Under the pieces are notes generated by a model that ran no database searches, was not told the origin of the DNA, and worked only from the letters and a program-made list of their open reading frames with translations. Positions 1 through 10,950 of a DNA stretch of 64,000 nt are shown piece after piece. The DNA lies in assembly GCA_022457065.1 (NCBI GenBank), contig JAJGBQ010000002.1, positions 62,001-126,000 on the forward strand, in the 5' to 3' direction. The DNA is from Curvularia sp. ZM96 (taxonomy: Eukaryota > Ascomycota > Dothideomycetes > Pleosporales > Pleosporaceae). The translations under genes and the position numbers were made by a program. Position 1 is the stretch's first letter; each line of letters opens with the position of its first letter.

Positions 1-751
1 CATCCGTATATTCTCATTGCTTTCAGTTCTGCCATGCCGTCGTGCCATGCCGTCCATCCTGCCATCCCACGGATGGTGTGTCTTGGCGGATAGCGGTCAC
101 GTGATCCTTGCCCCACAAGGGTTATCCTGCTGACAGTGAACCGAGTGAGATTTTCGACCACTCGTGGTCAGCAACTAGGGGAGAGTACTCTTGCGTGTTA
201 CTTGTGACACGATGCTCGATCTTTGGGCATGCTTATGCCCAAAAGCCGTGCGGAACGACCAGCTCAGCCAAGCCTGCCTAACGCTGTCAGCCCAGTGCGA
301 CAGCACTTAGAATGGCCTTTCTACGCTGGCTAGTTGGTACTGGTCGCTGCGAAAGGAGATGGACATGTTGCAGACAGACGTGTTTGCGCATGAGGCTATT
401 ACTCAGCAGTGTAGAGACGAGACGAGTTCTCCAGTGCGAAGCGCTGCCAAGTTTTACTACCTATCTGGATATAGCGAACAGATAATTTGATATTCGTTGC
501 TTAGCTAGGGCACACTTCAGCCTGCTGATGGGCTTCCACAGACTTTGGGTACCTAGATATGCCTATCACAGAGCATGCCAAGCAGAATTTGTGCCCTTCA
601 TCCCAAAACGCGCCCTTCTGCCTGCATGTGTGCCCCCTCAGCTTGGCGTATGTCCCTCGAAAGACTGCATCATACAGTAGTACCGGAATGCGCAGTTCTG
701 TCTGTGTGTGTGTCTTTCGCTGTTAGGGTCTTGTTCTGGCTTGACCTGCCG
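1..751. other. gene-poor left edge
   Basis: No convincing coding region is visible here. A GGTCACGTGATC site at about 95-106 followed by TTATCCTGCTGACA at 122-135 recurs almost unchanged at about 9494-9520, which suggests a shared repeat relic. Otherwise I see nothing. Confidence 0.4.
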
Positions 752-759
752 TATATAAG
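752..759 (+). promoter_or_regulatory. TATA box of the gene at 837
   Basis: TATATAAG lies 78 bp upstream of the ATG at 837, a usual position for a fungal core promoter. This supports the ATG at 837 rather than an upstream non-ATG start. Confidence 0.5.
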
Positions 760-836
760 AGCACAACTTGCTCCCGAGGCATTGCAATCAAAATACCACA
801 GTCCAGCCATTCTTTTCGATTCACTTTCCATATACA

Positions 837-1382
837 ATGGCCGCTGCGAGTTTGAGACTACCTACCCACGGCCTTAACCAGGGGTACCGTTGCAACGAGC
901 ATAGATCTCCTCGGTATTACCGACTAAAGTGGGACGACTTGACGATACCAGTGGAGGATGTGAAGGATGCCCTGACCAGTAATCTCCCGTACAACTTCTT
1001 TGGTGCTTTTATATCCCTACCCGTGCTCTCCCTACAGGATGCAGAGTGTTTTCCATACGACGCCCTCGATTGGGACGAAAGTGAAGGGGTATACTTTCAA
1101 CGTTCGCTCACACTTCTCGTGGACGCTGGGGTAATAAACAATTGCACGACTACTTCTTGCCAACAACTTGACCTTTCTATACAGCTGGGTGGCCGATACC
1201 CTAGCGTAAGAAGATTCCGCGGGGGCGAACTCCAATTCTACGATAAATATGGTGTCGCCCTACAAGACCGGGAAACAGTGTTCGATCGTGTCTATCGATC
1301 GCAGGGAGATCTACAAGGCTGTGATAGAGAGATGCTTGGACAGCCACTGGTTAAGTGCGTACAGTACGTATGTTTACGCTAA
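837..1382 (+). CDS. hypothetical protein, 181 aa
   Basis: An open frame of 181 codons starts at an ATG preceded by a TATA box 78 bp upstream. I do not recognise the family. The protein has no obvious signal peptide or membrane segment. It is fairly rich in aromatic and acidic residues, with stretches such as YNFFGAFISLP near residue 53 and FRGGELQFYDKYG near residue 137. Its C-terminus ends abruptly. The +1 frame stays open across the last 130 bases and on to 1524, and there contains a segment around IYKAVIERCL that faintly recalls the C-terminal motif of family A (genes at 15403 and 46044). A frameshift or an unrecognised intron near 1300 is therefore possible. No neighbour informs its role. 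Confidence 0.5.
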   Translation: MAAASLRLPTHGLNQGYRCNEHRSPRYYRLKWDDLTIPVEDVKDALTSNLPYNFFGAFISLPVLSLQDAECFPYDALDWDESEGVYFQRSLTLLVDAGVINNCTTTSCQQLDLSIQLGGRYPSVRRFRGGELQFYDKYGVALQDRETVFDRVYRSQGDLQGCDREMLGQPLVKCVQYVCLR

Positions 1383-1970
1383 TCATTATGTGCGTAAGCT
1401 AAAGTGTAGCAAGTCTGACTACGGCCTATCGCTGCTAGGCAAACACAGCACGACTTCCATGCAGTGGAGGGCGAAGCGAGGAGGAACTATTGAGACTATA
1501 TCTAGGATACCTGGCTTAAAATGATTCCCCGTTATTGTGGATTTCCTTTTTATCGTAAGGGACGTTCCATCGGTGTTTAGCTGCGGCGTGGTTGAGGATG
1601 AAACACTTTCGGTGGTGGTGGTGGTGGTGGTGGGAAGCACCTGAGCTACGGTGCTCGGTACTCATGCATATCCTGTAATTTTTCGCTCGTATTCGAAGGG
1701 GTTAAAGTTGTGGATATGAGCGGTAGTCATTGCAGACAATCACATTTTCAAGATTACAAGCCGGTTGAACCCTTATAGTCTATGTTTTCTAATTTGACAG
1801 TGAAATAGCTACTCGCTGCGCGCAGTGCCTCATTTTCCGCGCCAACATGCCCGTATTTCACACTTACACCCCCCTCACTAAACCCAGGTAGTACAGAGTC
1901 CCGACTTCTTGAAATAAAGGGCCTGGATTTGTAGTTCTAGAGGTCACGACAGGAACAGAATGAACGCCAC
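1383..1970. other. intergenic, with GGT microsatellite
   Basis: No gene is supported. The only structured feature is a run of about seven GGT units at 1611-1634. Confidence 0.4.
1611..1634 (+). repeat. (GGT)n microsatellite
   Basis: About seven perfect GGT trinucleotides followed by GG. It reads through in an antisense frame as a Thr run, which is probably not coding. Confidence 0.85.
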
Positions 1971-2393
1971 TCATCTGAATGCCTCTTTTGGGCCGGCAAG
2001 GTGGAAGCAGTGGTCCTTTCTAGAATGCATTTCGAATGGCATGTACTCCTCGAAAGAAACCCAATTTTTTCCTATGCATGCTAAACTAGCACAAGTCCGC
2101 AAGTGCTCTTTCAGATGATCTATGAGCGCTCTAGAGGAAATGAGGACGAATCTCCCGGATTTCTTGCGTTCTTCATCTATACGATTGATCATGGACTCTG
2201 TCAATGCCGCATCTACTCCAAATCTTGATTCAGGTTTGAGAAGGCGCATCACCGCTCTCCTAGATTCATGATGCAATCCTGCAAATGCATCCATTGCCCC
2301 ATCCTCATTGGCGAATAGGCTGAGCAGACGTGCAATAGCAAGGGCCTGCTGCGGACTGCAGCAGCTTAGAACGCTGTAATTGTTCCTGATCAA
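1971..2393 (-). CDS. possible exon or gene fragment, unknown protein
   Basis: A minus-strand open frame of 140 codons lacks an ATG at its 5' end. The first in-frame Met is about residue 34. The composition looks coding (mixed helix-forming residues, segments such as INRIDEERKKSGRF). A possible splice acceptor with a CACTAATTG branch-like site lies just upstream, so this could be the last exon of a gene whose 5' exon I cannot find. I do not recognise the family. It could also be chance. Confidence 0.25.
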   Translation of the reverse strand: MIRNNYSVLSCCSPQQALAIARLLSLFANEDGAMDAFAGLHHESRRAVMRLLKPESRFGVDAALTESMINRIDEERKKSGRFVLISSRALIDHLKEHLRTCASLACIGKNWVSFEEYMPFEMHSRKDHCFHLAGPKEAFR

Positions 2394-2570
2394 TTAGTGA
2401 AGAGTCGTAATTTCGTCCGAGCAAGGAAATAAGCGCCTGTGCCCCCATCACATGCTAGGAATGACCAGGCGAATGGAAAATGTGAGACTAGGCTTCAGCA
2501 TGCCTAGTTAGTTCAGAGTTTTCAGAAAAGAGCCAAAATTGGCCGGAGTTCATTGTACTGAATGGGCGAA

Positions 2571-2577
2571 TATAAAT
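2571..2577 (+). promoter_or_regulatory. TATA box of the CVNH-like gene
   Basis: TATAAAT lies 96 bp upstream of the ATG at 2667. Confidence 0.45.
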
Positions 2578-2666
2578 TGCAAGCGAGATGCACACTAAAC
2601 CTTCTGCCGTCTTCGCTACTACTCTCTTATAATTAGTATACTTTGACATCTTTCACAGTTGTCACC

Positions 2667-3136
2667 ATGTACTGGAAAACTGGTTCTGTCCCCGCCTACA
2701 TATTTCTCAGCCTCATTCCTGGGTTGGCCCTTGGAACTTCTAGAACGCGCCTCCGTCGTCAAGATAGTGGCGCCCTAGGGCTTCTGCACGAGTTCTGCAC
2801 CAATTTTGAGATTAAAGGGAGCACGCTAACGGCTTTGTGCGTGGCGAGCGTAGGAGTGCCCAGCGAAGCCAGCATTGATCTGAACCGGTGCCTTAGCAAT
2901 GATGATGGACAGCTACAATTCGAAAGGTGATTACCGCTCCTTCTGATACTATCAAAATATCATACTCAGACGTAGGCAGAGACGGCAAAGCTTTGCTTAC
3001 ATGCACTCAGTGTGCTCTAGAAGTGCTAAATCTTACCTGCACTTGCATTGAGGACAAGGGCCCTGCATCTCAGTCTCAAGAAACTAGAATCAGTCTCGGT
3101 GAGTGGTGCGAAAGTGCTGACAGCCAATTATGCTGA
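2667..3136 (+). CDS. secreted cyanovirin-N-like (CVNH) protein
   Basis: Predicted carbohydrate-binding lectin-type domain, probably secreted. Two exons, 2667-2926 and 2980-3136, give 138 residues. The intron of 53 nt starts GTGATT and ends GGCAG, and joining it in phase 2 keeps the frame. The ATG sits in a CACC context. Residues 1-23 form a signal peptide (hydrophobic core AYIFLSLIPGLALG). The CVNH signature is the pair of internal repeats: first half LTALCV then SIDLNRCLSNDDGQLQF; second half LTCTC then TRISLGEWC and a final DSQLC. Family members of this size exist in ascomycetes as small stand-alone CVNH proteins. The C-terminal half is more diverged than the first. Known from the family: cyanovirin-N homologues bind mannose-rich glycans. 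Binding in this copy is inference. Confidence 0.75.
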
Positions 3137-3810
3137 CGACAAAAAGAAAATATACTTTTTGCGACGACTGATGGGCAGATCGCTTGTTAGTGGATTCCCA
3201 ACGAGGATATCAACTTCACAGATTATGTGAAAGCAAATGGCGCGAGAAACATATAATTAAAAGGCGGGGGCAAAATTGTCTAGTTAGTCACTCAATATAG
3301 TACTAGGTGTTGCAAGTCGGTAACTTCAGTTATTAAGATAAAGATAGTAATTTCCTCTAAGAGTCTAATTAGTTATCTTAGTTACAGTAAGTAAGTTAGC
3401 CATCGCAGCTTGGTCCCTATCTATGGTTACAACTGTGTTATATAGATGTCCTCCTTATTCAACTTAGACGTTATACTCTTGTTGCATTATGAACCTCAGA
3501 TGATCATACCCGCGCTAAGGCAAACCACTCGGGTTGCCACATACCAAGGACCAAAGTAACGCTCACAGTTTATACTATGCAGACGTGTAATTTCTCATCT
3601 GACTCATGAAACAATAGTGCGCCGGGGCATGAGTCATAATCAAGTCATATAGAGGAAACTAAACATGTAGGACGGCCTGGTGGAGCACATAATGATCACT
3701 TTCTTTTCCTACAGTACAAAGTGGTGATTTCGACGCGTTTAAAACGTCATCAATTACTCTCAGCATCTGAGCTCATTAGCACATTGTTCAACATTTTCAC
3801 TCGGACAAAC
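3137..3810. other. intergenic
   Basis: AT-rich spacer, with many TTAGT and TAAG tracts around 3290-3400. No gene or clear regulatory element is seen. Confidence 0.4.
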
Positions 3811-4749
3811 ATGAGCATTTTTTTCATCTCTAAATTAAGCGTGGTAATGCGCAAACTACACCTCTGCATACGCAAACACATCTGTCATGATGAAAATCTT
3901 AGAGACACCACAACATCGGCTTGGGCAAAACTCCCTGCGGAACTGCGGGAACGGATTTACACCTACGTGCTCACAGAGCCATCTGGCCTGATCTATTGTA
4001 TGGGGGAAGATGGGATGAACCGCATCTGCGCACGTCATAGCCAGAAATTCAGTACTCTTCTAGACGGAACCCTTGTTTCATCCTTTAAGCGCGTCTGCAA
4101 TCGTGTCTTGAGCCTCTTTGATGGTATCCATGTAGGGGTCGAGGACCGAGGGTTCAACCAGATCCAGTACGTGAGCAGGCAATGCTATGAGGAAGCTCAT
4201 GGGCTTGAGATTCGTTATAACGACATACTTTTTGAAGATGGCTGCAATCTGAGTGCTGGTCAGCGATGCCAGGCCTTTTTAAGCAATGTGTCAGAAAAAC
4301 GATGCGCACAAAATCTACAAATTTCGATTCGCAGCTCCAGTCTCTCCTTTAGACCTTTATCAAGGTGCGGTAATAACACGATTACACTGATCGAATTCTG
4401 TAACCAACACCCAAAAGCCGCGCTTCGACTACACAACCCAATCTGGTGCCAAGACCAGCCAGGCTTCCTGCTGCTAGGCCTCGCGTACGCTGCTGTCGTT
4501 CGTGGAGACCGTCAGCCACTTTACCAGCTAGCACGCAGTTGGGAGCCTCTGTTGGACTTTGATTTGACCGCCATCGAATCAATGCTGCCACCAGATGGAG
4601 TGCCACACAATTTACGGCTGGTCCCTTACGAGGATAGGCTCAACAAGGACAGGATGCTGGAGTCGCTTGGGCGATCGCTCGTTTTGGAAAGTAGGGAAAA
4701 GCAGTTATGGCTCGATGTCGCCAAAAAATGGTTTGCTGAAGGTTTGTAG
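3811..4749 (+). CDS. F-box-like fungal protein of unknown function
   Basis: A single open frame gives 312 residues from the ATG at 3811. The frame also extends 30 codons upstream without an ATG. The recognisable part is an N-terminal motif WAKLPAELRERIYTYVL (about residues 36-52), the short F-box-like helix typical of a large group of fungal proteins that also contain 2EXR-type domains. The remainder is a mixed alpha/beta region without motifs I can name, including an unusually Cys-rich middle. In the family this N-terminal motif is thought to mediate Skp1-type contacts; that is inference here. No introns are needed. The gene stands alone, with 3' spacer on both sides. Confidence 0.6.
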   Translation: MSIFFISKLSVVMRKLHLCIRKHICHDENLRDTTTSAWAKLPAELRERIYTYVLTEPSGLIYCMGEDGMNRICARHSQKFSTLLDGTLVSSFKRVCNRVLSLFDGIHVGVEDRGFNQIQYVSRQCYEEAHGLEIRYNDILFEDGCNLSAGQRCQAFLSNVSEKRCAQNLQISIRSSSLSFRPLSRCGNNTITLIEFCNQHPKAALRLHNPIWCQDQPGFLLLGLAYAAVVRGDRQPLYQLARSWEPLLDFDLTAIESMLPPDGVPHNLRLVPYEDRLNKDRMLESLGRSLVLESREKQLWLDVAKKWFAEGL

Positions 4750-6109
4750 ATACATGTTATCAGCACCGAAATAACAATCTATACAATTATAATATGACAA
4801 GAACACATTGCGCAAGACTCCATCAGATTCCACACATGCCGAAGTATACTACACGTAACTCAGCAACTGAACTAATGGCAATGCGAGCTGACTTTATATA
4901 TAAGTGAACGTGGCAAGTACATTTCGTATTCTCTTTTCAATTCCTTCTTGTATCTGGCATACTCTTAGGTTCCTTCTCCATGGCAGCCTCGACCTAGTGT
5001 AGAAGTAGCCAGAGACTTTCATCTGAAGCTTTGCATGCTAAGAAGGAATTCGCTGGCAAGTTGCGTAACCTTACCTCATACCAAGACCTCAGCTAGGAAC
5101 AAACTCGTATTGAGAAGAAAGCATTTGCAATTGGTCAAACACTAGGTGCACAAGATGGTTTGATCAATTATTTAACTTTAGTTCACCCGTAGGATAGAAA
5201 TCTGTTAGAGAGACGAAAATGCTTCTGTGTTGTATTGCGCCGAGGCATAATTTGACCTTTGTCTCGCATATTGATCGACTTTAATCTCGCGCTTGCCCTG
5301 CTCTTACCCAACAGCAAGACAGACTTCTATCTAGTTCATCTGGTGTTAGTAAGTACACATCTTATCCATCCTGGAATCGTCTCGAATCCAGACTGCTGGA
5401 AAAAGCGGAAGATCTGCACAAACAACACAAACTGTATAAAACGAGGTTTATAGGAAGAGTTTTTGAAATCGAGAATGTTATTAACTACATACAGTCATCG
5501 GAAACTGCAATTTAACCACTACATGAAGAATTTCTAAATTGCATCCAATTGTAAGAGGTGGGTCGTCTCAGCAGTATTATGTACATAAAGCTAGAATCGC
5601 CAGTCACGCAATTTAGATTACAGTTTGTCAGCTCAAGATATAAGCGCCGGTCCGAGCTCCATTGAGTACATCCGCTTAAGGCGCCGCGGATTGACCATAC
5701 GGGGAGCCACATGGGATACCACGTGTGGAGCCAATGACGCTTGGGCCCAACTATCATCGCCACAAATCTTGCTAAGCCCTCGTCACGTAAGATGTCGCTC
5801 TTTCGCGACACTTTTGCGCATCAACGCGCTAAGATGCGAATATAGTTTGTTACTCTGTAACCTTATTCCCTCATCGGATGCGACTATAGAGCAATCTGGC
5901 CCGGTGGTGATCCCGCGTGAATCTGCATCTGTGGCCTGCCTAACAGGACACTTCAGTAGCAACGAACACACGGAACTAGAGCAAACTCGGTAGAACAATT
6001 GAGCTAGAGTTGCTCTCTTCTTTTCTGCCACCTTAACTAGGCAAGTAAGGGCCATCTCTTGCTTTGACCATTCATACCTTCCCCAGCTCGATTGCTCTAA
6101 TCCGTCGCA
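4750..6109. other. intergenic
   Basis: About 1.36 kb without a supported gene. Short open frames on both strands around 5500-6050 overlap each other and show no family features or promoters. Confidence 0.4.
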
Positions 6110-7204
6110 ATGGCCTACTTCATTGATGGCAAAGATTGTATGGTAGGTTGAGGATTAGATATATGTTAAACATGAGAATGCTAACGGATCAAATCACTGT
6201 TAGATCACAGAATGGGTCTTCTTGATCGTTGCCTTCGTTCTTGTTGCTCTGCGTATCTACACGCACCTTTTCTATCTCCACAAAAAACTAAGCTGGTCTG
6301 AGATCCTGTTGATCGCCTCTGTGGTTGATGCCTTGGGCTTGATTATCTGCGATACCCTGACTTTCCAGATGGGCGTTCTAGACAACTACATGACTTCAGA
6401 AAGGTTGTCGAAGGTTCGCGCTCCCCGTCTGTCCGCTCATTGTTCGATTCGTCTTAGTCCCGCCTTTTACTTCTGTGAAAGCCATTACTAACACCTACCA
6501 AATGCAGATTTCGTTCGCCTCGAATTACTTCTATGACTTCGGGCTAGGTTTGCCTAAGCTCAGCATGTTGGCTTTCTACTGGACCTTCTTCGATCTCAGC
6601 CGCCACCGAACAGCGCAGAAACTGTTGTTCTTGATGACTGCCTTTGTTGTAGCCTGTTATCTGACAAGCCTATTCGATGACACATTTTTCTGTGGCAAAG
6701 ACGTTTCTGTGCAGTGGTCTCAAGAAAATGGCGCGTGTTCAGTGTTTTATGCTCAGGAGCCTTTCATCCTAAACTTCACGCTTGGCTTGACTTGCTACCT
6801 GATCATATACATGCTCCCCGTGACCCTCCTTATTCAAGGTATTCTTGAGACCTCTACTGCGGTTGTTTTGACACTTGCTATGGGAATACTTCCTATAGTC
6901 ACAGGTATTGTTCGCTTCATCTGCCTAAAAGTGGGGACTGGTCAAGAGAACCTTGTCTGTACGTTCGGGATCTACTATCACATGGCTGCAACCTGCATGC
7001 TAACTCGATTACCACTCAGATATCCTCAGTATGGTCGAACTATCCCTTGCCATCATCGTAGCCTCCTTACCTGGGCTGAAGGTGCTTTTGCTCAGGAATT
7101 TCACAGCCATCAAAATAAGTTCAACAGCAACACTAGACCTTAGAGAGAACATTAAGCGAGGAGAGTGGAGCACGGAACGAAAGAATGCCACTAGACAAGT
7201 GTAA
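6110..7204 (+). CDS. integral membrane protein, fungal rhodopsin/SAT4-type domain
   Basis: Four exons, 6110-6142, 6204-6413, 6508-6958 and 7020-7204, encode 292 residues. The introns (61, 94 and 61 nt) have GTAGGT, GTTCGC and GTACGT donors and CTAAC branch sites, and all joins keep frame. The protein is mostly hydrophobic with about seven membrane segments. It carries hallmarks of the fungal SAT4/rhodopsin-like domain (Pth11-like GPCR relatives): LPKLSMLAFYW after the third segment and VELSLAIIVASLPGLK in the last. The N-terminus is extracellular and very short, with no CFEM domain. The tail after the last segment is basic and short. Known for the family: plasma-membrane proteins implicated in surface sensing or transport. 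The ligand is unknown. The model looks intact. Confidence 0.8.
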
Positions 7205-8626
7205 ACAGGACGTTCGCTCCGGTACAGGTCGCAAGCCACTGTATTGGCGTTTGTTGTACAATTAGAATTATATCAACTATGGCAATGGCAGGAAGACTGG
7301 GAGCCCTGTAGCGCAGCTGCAGCATAGCTAGATCTAGCATACGCCATGCTTCTTCATTGAATTCAAAGTGGTGTTTTGAATGACTACAGGTGATTCGAGT
7401 GCTTGAGTAGTACAGGAGTCTAGCCAAGATCACCATTCTAGAGTTGCTGGAGTAACACAATGTCGCCATGTTATGCTGCCATTGTTTCTCTCTAAACATG
7501 TGTATAGAGCGACATGTCGCGGTAGCTAGAACCGAGGGCCGCTGTACAACATGCTGCACACGACTGCACAGAATTAAGAAGCTACAGTACCTCCAACACT
7601 ACCTTGCGCGAGTCTTACTACACTCTCATGCTTTTGCTTCGCGCCTATCGCTTAGTTGTCATCCCACGAACAACCTCCCCTGGTACGCATTTTTCCAAAA
7701 ACATTCAAACTATGTAAACATTATGCATTAGCCAGTTTGAGAGTTATGAGTGAAGACCAGGCCATTATATCGCTGACAGAAACTAGTACTATTTGAGCAA
7801 GATTACTATTGAATGATACCTAGAGGCTCAGCGTGGGATCAAAGGTCCCATGATGACAGAAACCAGAAGCTGCAAATACATGAGAGTGTGCATAACTAAC
7901 CAGGTCGTCATCAAGGAACATTAACGGAGTGTTCATCACGAGTGGTGCCGTTGAAAGTGCCCCACCCCAGTAATAGTCACAGCGCCATAATCCTTGGCCT
8001 TCGCACGAACCTGCCCCACACGTGCTACCTACCTATCGTCTAACGTGAGCGACTACAAGCGTTACGCTTGCGTTCTAGTTTATGTAAACTGCTTGAGTGG
8101 GCCCTAATATCGTGCATGGGTGCGGATACATTAATAGAATTCTGAGTTATGCTACTACTATTGCAGTAATATCACGTGTCATATTATTGTGTGGTCTAAC
8201 GCTCACGTTGTAATAGCGGAAAGGTGGAAGAGAGGGTTTTCGCCTTCGCTAATTGGCTTTAAGCCTTTGTGTATGTGCTGACGTAGCACTTGCTGGGACT
8301 TGCTATAGCGGTCCACGCGTTGCCTGCTTCTATAGTAGCTAAGAACGAGAGGAGTGCCTAGTAGAGAATAACAAAGAGCGTGGCACGAAACGATGAGACC
8401 TACACACCTACTATTAATAATCCTATTCTGTTTTTCAGCAGGCGTTGCAAATCTGAATACATTAATGCGTGAAAGATGTTACGGTTGCAGACAGCAAGTA
8501 AATAGTATCTAGAGCACCTATAGATTAAAACGAATAATGCCAAATCCATTTAACTATGCCCTTATTGTGGGGATCAGTGACTAGTAAACTATAACGAAGC
8601 GTGATTAGCGTTTTTAGAGTAACAGA
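7205..8626. other. intergenic
   Basis: About 1.4 kb of spacer. Small open frames at 7191-7731 overlap on opposite strands and lack family features. No other structure is seen. Confidence 0.4.
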
Positions 8627-8813
8627 GGAGCAGTAGGTGAGTAGTGGGTAAGTAGTGGGTGAGCAGTAGGTGAGCAGTAGGTGAGCAGTAGGTGAGCAGT
8701 AGGTGAGCAGGAGGTGAGCAGGAGGTGAGCAGTGGGTGAGCCGTGGGTGAGCGTGGAGGCAGTGGGTGCGCAGTGGGTGAGCCATGGGTGAGCGTGGAGG
8801 CAGTGGGCAAGCA
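8627..8813. repeat. 11-bp minisatellite
   Basis: Tandem copies of GTGAGCAGTAG and variants (GTGAGCAGTGG, GTGAGCAGGAG) run for about 185 bp. The right half contains a larger duplicated unit of about 38 bp that includes GTGAGCGTGGAGGCAGTGGG twice. The long minus-strand Leu/Ser/Pro-rich frames here are by-products of the repeat. Confidence 0.85.
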
Positions 8814-9826
8814 GTTTACTTGGCTTCAGATTAGTAAAGGGTTTACGTAACGTAGTAGGTTACTACTAGACATTGCAACGGTTTTAACACAGTATCCCAA
8901 ACAAGACATCACAGCATTAACACAAAGTTGACTCTTAGCATGAGGACTGTATGGCAAGGCATCTTCAAAGCGAACAGACCATACACATCGTTTAGCGTTA
9001 TAAAGAGAGCCTGTTCTGTACGCAACGTTTTAGGACCCAGTTCTTGCTAGAGGCCAATTAAGCAGTCCTTCTACTTTTCCTTGCAAAAAGACAAGTCCTC
9101 AAATATATCTGCATCATACACAGAGTATACTGATGAATATAGTGCCAGAGATGGGGAGCTCTTTCACAGCTACAAGAATCACTGACTAGCTCAGATTTGC
9201 TGGAACTAAGCATGCTTTACCTCTCAGTGAGTTCTTCCCTCTTAATCTAGTACTCTGTACCGCTATCTTACAGGACATGATAAAAGTGTTTAATAAGAGT
9301 ACCTCGACGAGCATGAGCAGAAGCGGGGCAGCTGTACATGTTGATCTACTATAGCACTACTGAGTATCTTTTGTGATATGTGTTATGAAAAATAGGAGAA
9401 AAGACTCTGTTCCCTGGCGGAAGTCGAGTGTTTCCTCTAATTAGTTAATCACTTAGGTTCGTGTCAAAAAGGGAGTGATCTTTGCGGTAATATGGTCACG
9501 TGATCATTATCCTGCTAACAAGTGGTATCACGGGATGCAATGCCATGTTCTCCCATAGGCGTTCCTTCTGATGCGCACAAATCAAAAAACTTACGTCTCT
9601 GGCAAGCGAGGCACTGTGCTTGGATGTTATACATCCTCAGACACTTGTTAACATATGGAATTCAGCATAGGTTTTCTGGGCTTTGTGTTATGGCGTCATC
9701 GGATTCCCTTGGCACTGTTGCTGAGTCAACCAAAGCGGCCAAAGCGGCCAAAGCGGCAGAACTCCTAAACTGCGACCAGCTATAACAGTCCCTTTACAAT
9801 ACCGCGATGCCGTGCGATATACTGTC
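8814..9826. other. intergenic with small repeats
   Basis: No gene is supported. It contains a GGTCACGTGATC site at about 9494-9505 similar to that near position 95, and three tandem copies of AAAGCGGCC near 9732-9758. Confidence 0.4.
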
Positions 9827-10548
9827 ATGCCTTCGACACCGCCCTCGATCTTTCTGCCACTAACACCGCCGCCAACCGATGAGAAGCCGTACGCGCAAGC
9901 CGCCGAGCAATTACACTCTTCCGCGAAATACGAGCAGGAAAGCATAGCAATCAAGACCTGTGGACAGAGCTTCAGCTTAAGCCAGGGGACGACGATAATT
10001 TGCAGCGTCTCCTTAAGCAGGACGAGGATCCACAAGGGTTTGTGAATGATAAGCTATGATGACTGTGCTCAAAAAATGATACACATAGTTGCTAACAAAA
10101 GAGGTGGACAGGTATGATTATGACGCGCAAAAGCACCAACCTGTTATTCGCATGACTACAGCCGCGCATGAATTGTTCATTGCCCGTGTCGAGGATTCTG
10201 TACTCAGCCAACTGAAATCGATTCGTGAAGGATCTGGCGACGCGGCGGCTTTCGCCCAGAAGGTCAACGCTGCTCGATCTGCCGAAATATGGTTTTCAGC
10301 TACAGATGATTCCTCTGGCAACAGATCGAAACATCAACAAGACGCATCCGTCTGGTACGACAAAGAAGTATCTCTTGGACTCAGATGCGAGTGTGCAGGT
10401 TGTTGTGCGTTTCGGCATTAGGTGTGGCGTGAAGGAGTCGCGTGAAGCAACCTTGTCGGAGTGGCGGCCTCAATTCCACCATGCTAATGATGGCATTGAA
10501 CTACGAGTAGTCGAGGAAGTTGCAGATAAGGTTACCTTCTCTCGGTAA
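9827..10548 (+). pseudogene. decayed Uma2-like restriction-endonuclease-fold gene
   Basis: Three overlapping frames together resemble one fungal family of about 250-290 residues. Frame one starts at the ATG at 9827 with a Pro-rich MPSTPPSIFLPLTPPPTDEK start. Frame two, from about 10089, holds AAHELFIARVEDSVLSQL and SAEIWF. Frame three, from about 10345, holds YLLDSDASVQVVV and ELRVVEEVADK. I recall this family as carrying a Uma2-like PD-(D/E)XK fold. The segment between the QDASVWY and KKYLLDSDAS parts, which would carry the catalytic I-x-E-V and K residues, is missing. The copy therefore has at least two frameshifts and a core deletion. Family assignment is from memory of its conserved phrases and is moderately sure. 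Confidence 0.5.
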
Positions 10549-10950
10549 AAGCTGGGTTTTTCAGCTAACGTCTCATTACTTAGATTTGTTTCGTACAGCT
10601 ATAAGATTTACCTCCTTAGCACCTTTACCCACAAATCCACGACGCTTTGTTGCCGATCGTCGCTTTTCCCTTGGCACAGACCGTGTCCTCCCCGCTCACA
10701 GACACGACGATGGACCATTGGCAGCTATGCGGGCCTCGTAGACAGCTGAGAGCCGTTGCTGGTACGTCTAGCCTCCGGCAACCGCTGCAACATGCATGAT
10801 TTGGTGGCTGATATCTGGGAAGCCGAGGTCGATACTAAGAGCTTTGTCGAGAAGGCAAGTTGCGTAGATGCTACCCCCGAAGCCGTTGACCATAACTAGG
10901 CCCCAGAATGCTTCTAGCAGCTTAACGTGCTGCCCTTGAGCGTGAAGAAG
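10549..10950. other. intergenic
   Basis: No supported gene between two relics on opposite strands. It may include further remains of either. Confidence 0.35.

Noticed and set aside
8525..8810. Leu/Ser/Pro-rich minus-strand frames at the minisatellite
   Set aside because: They are translations of the 11-bp repeat and have no start context or family features.
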